A stretch of 32,699 nucleotides of DNA from QHXQ01 sp036389375 (GTDB lineage: Bacteria > Acidobacteriota > Blastocatellia > Pyrinomonadales > Pyrinomonadaceae): positions 1 through 32,699 of the forward strand of contig DASVQA010000104.1 in NCBI GenBank assembly GCA_036389375.1, in the 5' to 3' direction. Shown one piece after another: positions 24,573 to 32,699 of this stretch (its first letter is position 1; each line of letters starts with the position of its first letter). A program made the translations under genes and the position numbers. Below the pieces are notes generated by a model. It saw only the letters and a program-made list of their open reading frames with translations, made no database searches and had not been told where the DNA came from.

Positions 24573-27011
24573 TCATTCGTAACGTAGTGCCACCATCGGA
24601 TCGACCTTTGTGGCCCGGCGCGCGGGGATGTAGCAGGCGACGAGGACGATCATGGTCAGCAGCCCGGAGACGCCGGCAAAGGTGACGAGGTCGGTCGGGC
24701 GCACGCCGTAGAGCAGGCTGGCGAGCAGGCGCATGACGGCGAAACTGGCGACGAGACCAAGCCCGACGCCGATCAAGGCGAGCCGGAGACCCTGCCCGAC
24801 CACCATCTTGAACACGTCGAAGGGGCGCGCGCCCAAAGCCATGCGAATGCCGATCTCGTGCGTGCGCTGTGTGACCGTGTAAGAGATCACGCCGTAGATG
24901 CCGACGGTCGCAAGGGCGAGTGCGACGGCGGCGAAGATCGTGATGAGCAGTGTGTTGAAACGCGGGCGCGCGATTGAATCGGCCAAGACCTGCGCGGCCG
25001 TCCGCACGTTGTAGAGCGGCTGCTGGCGGTCGAGCGCCCAGACCTGTTGGCGGAGTGCGCCGACGGCCTCAAGCGGCGCGCCTGCCGTGCGGATCACAAC
25101 CGTCGCGGCGCGGCGCGGCGCTTGCCGGTACGAGCGATAAATCTGCGCGTAAGGTTCTTCATTCAGCCCGCTCTGGCGCACGTCCGCCACGATGCCGACG
25201 ATGGTCTGCCAGCGCGGGTCGGCCGCTTGGGGATCGCCGAACGTGATGCGTTTACCGAGCGCGTCTTCGCCGGGAAAGTAGTGGCGCGCGAGCGTCTCGT
25301 TGATGACGGCGGCGAGCGGTGCGTCCTGCGCGTCGCGCTCGTTGAGCAGCCGGCCGCGCAGCAACGGAATCTGCATCGTGCGGAAATAGTCGGGGCTGAT
25401 GACGCGCGCCTCCGCGTCGGGCGTGCGGTCGGTGGGCGCTTGTGGTCGCCCTTCGACGGCGAACGCGAGCACGTCGCCGCCACCGCCGAGCGGCAGCGCC
25501 GAAGTGAGCGTCGCGGCTTGCACGCCCGGCTGTTGCGCGAGTTGGGCGAGGAGTTGATCGTAGAAGTTGACGACCTGTTGATTCTCCGCATACTTCGCGG
25601 CGGGCAAGGTCAACTCGGCCGTCAGCAGATGTTCAGGATTGAAGCCGGGCTGTACCTCTTGCAGCCGCATGAAGCTACGGACGAGCAGCCCCGCGCCGAT
25701 CAGCAGCACGAGCGAGAGCGCGATCTCGGCGACGGCCAAGGCGCTGCGCAGCCGCCCGCCGCGCCCGCCTTCGGTGGCGCTGCGCCCGCTCTCCTTCAGC
25801 ATCTCGTTGAGGTTCGGATTCGACGCGCTGAGCGCCGGCAGCAGACCGAAGACCACGCCGGTCGCAAGCGAGATGCCGAGCGTAAAGAGCAGCACCGTGC
25901 GGTCAAGCCCGATGGCTTCGAGGCGCGGGATGTTGCCGGGACTCAAGGCGAGCAACGCGTCAATGCCCCAGAACGCGAACAGCAGCCCAAGCGCGCCGCC
26001 CGCCAGCGCGAGCGCGAGATTCTCGGTCAGCAACTGGCGCACGATGCGGCGTCGCCCCGCGCCGAGCGCCGTGCGGATGGCGATCTCTCTGAGCCGCGTG
26101 GTGGAGCGCGCCAGCAACAGGTTGGCGACGTTGGCGCACGCGATCAGGAGCAGGAAACCGACCGCGCCGAGCAGCAGCAAAAGCGCCGGGCGCACGTCGC
26201 CGACGAAGCGTTCATGGAGCGGCACGACGAGCGTGCTCCAACCCCTGTTCGTCTGCGGGTACTGCTGTTCGAGCCGGCCGGCGATGCCGTTTAGTTCCGC
26301 GCGGGCCTGTTCGATTGATATGCCGGTCTTGAGCCGGCCGACGACGCTCAGGAAATCGCCGCGCCGCGACTGCAACAGATTGTTCGTCACTTCAAGCGGC
26401 AGCCAGAGTTGCGCGGGCTGGCGTGCGCCCGGATTAGGATGCTGGAACTGCGGCGGCATCACGCCCACGACCATGAACTGATTGCCTTGCAGCGTCACGT
26501 TCTGCCCGACGATCTTGGGATCGCCGCCGAAGCGGCGCTGCCATAAGCCATGACTCAGGATCACGACGCGATGCTTGCCCGACTCGTTCTCTTCCGGCAG
26601 AAACTTGCGGCCGAGCATCGGCTCGACGCCGAGCACAGAGAAGAAGTCGCCGACGACGACCGCGCCCGGCACGCGTTCCGGTTCGCCATCCGTGCTCGTC
26701 AGAATGGGCGTCGCGTTACTGAACCCGCCCATGCTCTCGAACGACTGGCTCTGTTGCCGCCAGTCGTTGAAGTCGGGATAAGAGGCGACCTCCTGCTTGA
26801 TGTCGTTCACCGGACTCGTGCCCCAAATCCAGACGAGCCGCTCCGGCGCTTTGTATGGCAGCGGGCGCAAGAGCACCGCATTGACGACCGAGAAGATGGC
26901 CGTGTTCGCGCCGATGCCGAGCGCCAGCGCCAGCACCGCCACCGCCGTGAAGCCCGGCGCTTTCCACAATGTCCGCACACCGTAACGTAAATCCTGCCAC
27001 AACGTTTCCAT
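24573..27011 (-). CDS. P11: ADOP-family duplicated permease (812 aa)
   Basis: The frame is open to 27086 through element E10, but the ATG at 27011 (METLWQDLRYGVRTL) has GGAGG six bases upstream and matches paralogues. Helices are predicted at about 21-45, 275-297, 328-352, 372-394, 426-448, 687-712, 738-765 and 774-795. Core 1 has VVGDFFSVLGVEPMLGRKF, ILSHGLWQRRFGGDP and VVGVMPPQFQHPNPG. The first permease domain has REIAIRTALGAGRRRIVRQLLTEN, with N for the usual S at the end. Core 2 has PLGGGGDVLAFAVEGRPQ, DYFRTMQIPLLRGRLL and AAVINETLARHYFPGEDALGKR. The second coupling-type motif is HEIGIRMALGARPFDVFKMV. Pro/Leu-rich helix 8 is less regular than in neighbours. No frameshift or internal stop is seen. 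Confidence 0.95.
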   Translation of the reverse strand: METLWQDLRYGVRTLWKAPGFTAVAVLALALGIGANTAIFSVVNAVLLRPLPYKAPERLVWIWGTSPVNDIKQEVASYPDFNDWRQQSQSFESMGGFSNATPILTSTDGEPERVPGAVVVGDFFSVLGVEPMLGRKFLPEENESGKHRVVILSHGLWQRRFGGDPKIVGQNVTLQGNQFMVVGVMPPQFQHPNPGARQPAQLWLPLEVTNNLLQSRRGDFLSVVGRLKTGISIEQARAELNGIAGRLEQQYPQTNRGWSTLVVPLHERFVGDVRPALLLLLGAVGFLLLIACANVANLLLARSTTRLREIAIRTALGAGRRRIVRQLLTENLALALAGGALGLLFAFWGIDALLALSPGNIPRLEAIGLDRTVLLFTLGISLATGVVFGLLPALSASNPNLNEMLKESGRSATEGGRGGRLRSALAVAEIALSLVLLIGAGLLVRSFMRLQEVQPGFNPEHLLTAELTLPAAKYAENQQVVNFYDQLLAQLAQQPGVQAATLTSALPLGGGGDVLAFAVEGRPQAPTDRTPDAEARVISPDYFRTMQIPLLRGRLLNERDAQDAPLAAVINETLARHYFPGEDALGKRITFGDPQAADPRWQTIVGIVADVRQSGLNEEPYAQIYRSYRQAPRRAATVVIRTAGAPLEAVGALRQQVWALDRQQPLYNVRTAAQVLADSIARPRFNTLLITIFAAVALALATVGIYGVISYTVTQRTHEIGIRMALGARPFDVFKMVVGQGLRLALIGVGLGLVASFAVMRLLASLLYGVRPTDLVTFAGVSGLLTMIVLVACYIPARRATKVDPMVALRYE

Positions 27012-27028
27012 ATCAAACCTCCCAAAAC

Positions 27029-27101
27029 AGTGCTGAGTCCTGAGTGCTGAGTGAAAGATAGCTTGCTTTGACTCAGCACTCAGCACTCAGCACTCAGCAC
27101 T
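27029..27101. repeat. E10: AGTGCTG inverted-repeat element with reversed core, between P12 and P11
   Basis: The left arm 27029..27052 pairs at 23 of 24 positions with the right arm, in either of two registers because the right arm (27071..27101) is more than four pure actcagc-type units. The core reads gaaagatagcttgctttg, the reverse complement of caaagcaagctatctttc, so the centre is inverted relative to E5 to E9. It abuts the P12 stop codon. Confidence 0.88.
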
Positions 27102-29669
<2,568 letters not shown>

Positions 29670-29687
29670 TATCAAACCTCGGAAAGC

Positions 29688-29747
29688 GGTGCTAAGTGCT
29701 GAGTGCTGAGTGGAAGCAAGTTGTCTTTCCCTCAACACGCAGCACTT
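29688..29747. repeat. E11: short AGTGCTG inverted-repeat element between P13 and P12
   Basis: A 17-bp stem with two mismatches pairs 29694..29710 with 29731..29747. The core ggaagcaagttgtctttcc has the majority orientation. It sits in the shortest permease-to-permease spacer (77 bases), and its last base falls in the P13 stop codon. Confidence 0.8.
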
Positions 29748-32158
29748 CATTCATAACGGAGCGCGATCAACGGATCGACTTTCGTGGCGCGGCGCGCGGG
29801 GATGTAGCAAGCCAGCAGCGCGACGGCGGCGAGCAGCAGCGCGCCGAGGGCGAAGGTCGCAGGGTCAGTCGGCTGCACCCCGTAGAGCAGCGTCGCCATC
29901 ACGCGCGTCAGGGCCATGGCCGAGACCAGACCGAGCGCCAGCCCGATGAGCGTTAATCTGATCCCCTGCCCGACGACGAGCCGCAGCACGTCGCTTGCCT
30001 GCGCGCCCAAAGCCATGCGGACGCCGATCTCGTGCGTGCGCTGCGTGACGTAGTAAGCGGTAATGCCGTAGATGCCGATGACGGCGAGCAGCAGCGCGAC
30101 CGAGGCGAAGGCCGTCAAAAGCAGCATCGAAGCGCGTTGCGGCGCGACCGAGGCGGCGGCCACTTCGTTCATCGTCTTGACGTTGTAAACCGGCAGCGTC
30201 TTATCGAGCGCGTGAATCTCGTTGCGCACCGTCGCCGCCAGCGAAGACGGCTCGACGCTCGTCCGCACCACCATCGTCAGCGCGCCCCAACCCGAATCCT
30301 GCGCGAAGGGCACGTACATCTGCGCGCCTGCGGGCGCATCGAGCGCGGCCCGCGTGTCGCCGACGACGCCCACGATCTCACGCGCGAACTTTTCATCGCG
30401 CCAGATCGTGATGCGCTTGCCGATTGGACTCTCGCCGGGCCAGTGCTTGCGCGCCATCGTCTCGTTGATGACGACGACCATCGGCGACTTGTCCGTGTCC
30501 TGTTCGGAGAAGGCGCGCCCCGCGACGAGTGGGATTTGCAGCGCGCGGAAATAGTCGGGCGTGGCGACGTAGTAGCTGGCGTTGGCGGACTCCTCGGGCG
30601 TCATCGGCCGACCTTCGCGGATGAAGGAGCGGCCGACGCTGAAGGTGTCGCCGCCGAGCGGCAGCGTCAAGGTCGCGCCCGCCGCCTGCACGCCGGGCAG
30701 CCCACGCACGCGCTCAAGCACCTGCCGGTAGATGCCGACGCGCGGCTCGCCCTTCGCATACTTGGCCGAGGGCGGCGACAGCCGCATCGTCAGCACGCCG
30801 TTTGGATTGAAGCCGGGACTCACATCGCGCAGCCGCATGAAACTCTTAATCAGCAGCCCCGCGCCCGCGAGCAGCATGAACGAGAGCGCGATCTCGCCGA
30901 CCATCAAGAGGCTGCGCACGCGATTGCGCCGGCCCGCTTCGCCGCCGCTCCGCCCGCCCTCTTTGAGCGCCTCGTTCAGATCGGGGCGCGACGCTTGCAG
31001 CGCGGGCGCGAGGCCAAAGATGAGGCCCGTCGTAATGGTCAGCGCGAGCGTGAAGAGGAAGACGCGCGCGTCCGGTCTGATCTCGTCGAAGCGCGGGCTG
31101 TTGGGCGGGCTGACGGCGATGAGCAGATCGGTCAACCAGATACTCAGCAACAGTCCGGCCCCGCCGCCGACGAGCGAGAGCAGCACGCTCTCGGTGAGCA
31201 ACTGTCTGATGATGCGCAGGCGGCTTGCGCCGAGCGCAGTCCGCACGGCGATCTCTTTATGCCGCGCAGTGGCGCGCGCGAGCAGCAGGTTGGCGACGTT
31301 GGCGCACGCGATCAACAGCACGAAGGCCACCGCGCCGAGCAGAATCAGGAGCGACGGGCGCACCGCGCCGACCAGAAACTCGTGCAGGTTCGTCACGCGC
31401 ACGCGCCAGCCACTGTTCGTCTCGTTATATTCTCCCGCCAGCCTTTGGTTGATCGTGTCCAACTGCGTCTGCGCTTGGTCGAGCGTGACGTTCTGCTTGA
31501 GCCGCCCGACCACGTTCATGTAGCGATTGTCGCGCCGCTCGGCCGCGGGGTTGACCGCCAGCGGAAACCACAACTCGGTCTGCTGCGGAAAGTCGAAACC
31601 CGGTGGCATGATGCCGACAACGGTCGTGCTTGTGCCGCCGACCGTCACCTGCCGGCCGACGATGTTCGGGTCAGCGCCGAATTTGCGCTGCCAGATGGCA
31701 TGGCTCAGCACCACCACATCATCGTGCCCCTTCTCCTGATCTTCGGCTTGCAGCGCGCGCCCGCGCGCGGCGTTGGTGCGAAAGAGCGGAAAGAAATCGG
31801 CCGTGACGCTTGTGCCGCGCACGCGCTCGGCCTCGTCGCCGTTGACGAGCAGCGCGCCGCCCATGACGTAGCCCGCCAGTTGCTCGAACACCTGCGACTG
31901 CGTCTGCCAGTCGGCAAAGTCCGGCACGGACAGGTTGCTTTGCGTGATGCCCTGCGGCGGATTCTCGCCCGTGAGCCAGACGAGCCGCTCCGATTCGGGG
32001 AACGCCAACGGGCGCAAGAGCACCGCGTTCACCGCGCTGAAGATGGCCGTGTTCGCCCCGATGCCGAGCGCCAACGCGCACAGCGCGACGAGGGTGAACC
32101 CCGGACTCTTGACGAGCACGCGCACGCCATAACGTATGTCCTGCCACAAGCTGTTCAT
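29747..32158 (-). CDS. P13: ADOP-family duplicated permease (803 aa)
   Basis: The frame is open to 32233 across element E12, but the ATG at 32158 (MNSLWQDIRYGVRVL) has GGAG eight bases upstream and fits the family. Helices are predicted at about 21-45, 268-292, 323-347, 366-388, 417-440, 677-702, 730-755 and 768-787. Core 1 has GTSVTADFFPLFRTNAARGR, AIWQRKFGADP and VVGIMPPGFDFPQQTELWFPL. The first permease domain has KEIAVRTALGASRLRIIRQLLTES; the second has HEIGVRMALGAQASDVLRLV. The linker is PDLNEALKEGGRSGGEAGRRNR, close to that of P8. Core 2 has PLGGDTFSVGRSFIREGRP and MVVVINETMARKHWPGESPIGKR. The C-terminus is DPLIALRYE. Confidence 0.95.
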   Translation of the reverse strand: MNSLWQDIRYGVRVLVKSPGFTLVALCALALGIGANTAIFSAVNAVLLRPLAFPESERLVWLTGENPPQGITQSNLSVPDFADWQTQSQVFEQLAGYVMGGALLVNGDEAERVRGTSVTADFFPLFRTNAARGRALQAEDQEKGHDDVVVLSHAIWQRKFGADPNIVGRQVTVGGTSTTVVGIMPPGFDFPQQTELWFPLAVNPAAERRDNRYMNVVGRLKQNVTLDQAQTQLDTINQRLAGEYNETNSGWRVRVTNLHEFLVGAVRPSLLILLGAVAFVLLIACANVANLLLARATARHKEIAVRTALGASRLRIIRQLLTESVLLSLVGGGAGLLLSIWLTDLLIAVSPPNSPRFDEIRPDARVFLFTLALTITTGLIFGLAPALQASRPDLNEALKEGGRSGGEAGRRNRVRSLLMVGEIALSFMLLAGAGLLIKSFMRLRDVSPGFNPNGVLTMRLSPPSAKYAKGEPRVGIYRQVLERVRGLPGVQAAGATLTLPLGGDTFSVGRSFIREGRPMTPEESANASYYVATPDYFRALQIPLVAGRAFSEQDTDKSPMVVVINETMARKHWPGESPIGKRITIWRDEKFAREIVGVVGDTRAALDAPAGAQMYVPFAQDSGWGALTMVVRTSVEPSSLAATVRNEIHALDKTLPVYNVKTMNEVAAASVAPQRASMLLLTAFASVALLLAVIGIYGITAYYVTQRTHEIGVRMALGAQASDVLRLVVGQGIRLTLIGLALGLVSAMALTRVMATLLYGVQPTDPATFALGALLLAAVALLACYIPARRATKVDPLIALRYE

Positions 32159-32175
32159 AGCGAATCTCCAAGAGC

Positions 32176-32255
32176 AGTGCTGCGTGCTGAGTCCTGAGTG
32201 CTGAGTGACAGACAACTTGCTTCTACTCAGCACTCAGGACTCAGCACGCAGCACT
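32176..32255. repeat. E12: perfect 31-bp AGTGCTG hairpin with reversed core, between P14 and P13
   Basis: Arms 32176..32206 and 32225..32255 are perfect reverse complements over 31 bases. The 18-base centre gacagacaacttgcttct is the reverse complement of agaagcaagttgtctgtc, so its core is inverted relative to most copies. Arms match those of E6b almost exactly. It abuts the P14 stop codon. Confidence 0.93.
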
Positions 32256-32699
32256 TCATTCGTACCTGAGGGCCACCATCGGATCGACCTTGGTTGCGCG
32301 CCGTGCCGGGATGTAGCAGGCGACGAGCGCGACGAGCGTGAGCAGCAGGGCGAGCAGCCCGAAGGTCAGCGGGTCGGCCGCCTTGACGCCAAAGAGCAGG
32401 CTCGTCATCAGGCGCGTCAGCACGAGCGCGCCGGCCAAGCCGACCGCTATGCCGGCGAGCGCCAGCTTCATGCCTTTGCCGATGACGAGTCGGAGCACGT
32501 CGCGGCGTTGCGCGCCGAGCGCGAGCCGGACGCCGATCTCCGGCGTGTGCTGCACGACGAAGTATGAAAGCACGCCGTAGATGCCAAGCGCCGCAAGCAG
32601 GAGCGCAAGCGCGGCAAAGGTCGTCAGCAGAATCATCCCCAGACGCCGCTGCGCCGTCTCGCGCCCCAGCACCTCGTTCATCGTGCGTATGTTGGCGAC
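32256..32699 (-). CDS. P14: ADOP-family permease, C-terminal 147 residues (cut by window edge)
   Basis: The frame is open to the right edge. An internal ATG at 32681 lies inside the conserved end of core 2 (compare KTMNEV in P13), so this is a truncated view and not a small gene. Visible are the end of core 2 and the last permease domain, with helices at about 22-46, 76-96 and 111-130 of the fragment. The coupling-type motif is PEIGVRLALGAQRRDVLRLV, preceded by VVQHT where others have VTQRT. It ends with the full signature ARRATKVDPMVALRYE. It is the first gene in transcription order within the window, so the array probably continues to the right; the promoter is not visible. Confidence 0.93.
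   Translation of the reverse strand, partial: VANIRTMNEVLGRETAQRRLGMILLTTFAALALLLAALGIYGVLSYFVVQHTPEIGVRLALGAQRRDVLRLVIGKGMKLALAGIAVGLAGALVLTRLMTSLLFGVKAADPLTFGLLALLLTLVALVACYIPARRATKVDPMVALRYE

Noticed and set aside
30032..32197. A 721-codon open frame on the plus strand opposite P13, and similar long ones at 11287..12516 and 25047..26294
   Set aside because: Same reason: low-complexity charged products antisense to well-supported permease genes, with no convincing ribosome binding sites or conserved motifs.
32256..32681. P14 fragment as a complete 141-residue protein
   Set aside because: The ATG at 32681 is internal to the conserved end of the second core domain; the frame continues to the window edge.

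Overview
This window is one continuous, single-strand array of large paralogous membrane-protein genes. Fourteen genes (labelled P1 to P14 by increasing coordinate; P1 and P14 are cut by the window edges) lie head to tail on the minus strand, so transcription runs from P14 towards P1. Complete members encode about 800 to 855 residues and share one architecture: an N-terminal membrane helix, a MacB-like extracytoplasmic core domain, three helices of an FtsX-type permease domain, then the same unit again. This is the ADOP family (acidobacterial duplicated orphan permease; TIGR03434), known as large paralogous families in Acidobacteriota and usually without a linked ABC ATPase. None is encoded here. 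Family membership plus high G+C points to Acidobacteriota; class and species cannot be fixed from this sequence.

Layout: P1 to P9 fill 1..21111. A small secreted HEAT-repeat protein gene (H, 21206..21982) interrupts the array, and P10 to P14 fill 22044..32699. No rRNA, tRNA, transposase, CRISPR, ATP-binding protein or transcription regulator was seen. Gene-free gaps are all under 200 bases. Most starts are fixed by a GGAG-type ribosome binding site; for P5, P9, P10, P11, P12, P13 and H the longest open frame over-extends into the upstream spacer or the neighbouring gene, and a shorter start was chosen.

The most unusual structure lies in the spacers. All 12 permease-to-permease spacers (77 to 192 bases) hold an inverted-repeat element whose arms are short tandem units, usually variants of the heptamer AGTGCTG. 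In 11 of the 12 the arms surround a similar core, approximately CAAAGCAAGCTGTCTTTC. The arm sequence differs in several spacers (AGTGACG, a nine-base GAGTCCGGC unit, CAGCCTT/CAGCTTT, GGATTTC), and in two spacers the core is reversed. The perfect extreme is a 31-bp stem between P13 and P14. The only spacers without such an element are the two flanking H. These elements may act as transcript hairpins, as mobile or recombining palindromes, or as recombination sites that helped the array grow; the sequence alone does not decide.

Working model (inference): each permease is a single-chain equivalent of a MacB-like permease dimer that keeps cytoplasmic coupling-type motifs in both halves, so an ATPase could act in trans or the family may have another mechanochemical or sensory role. 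The paralogues keep the membrane scaffold and vary the extracytoplasmic domains, which suggests a repertoire of related surface or envelope functions.
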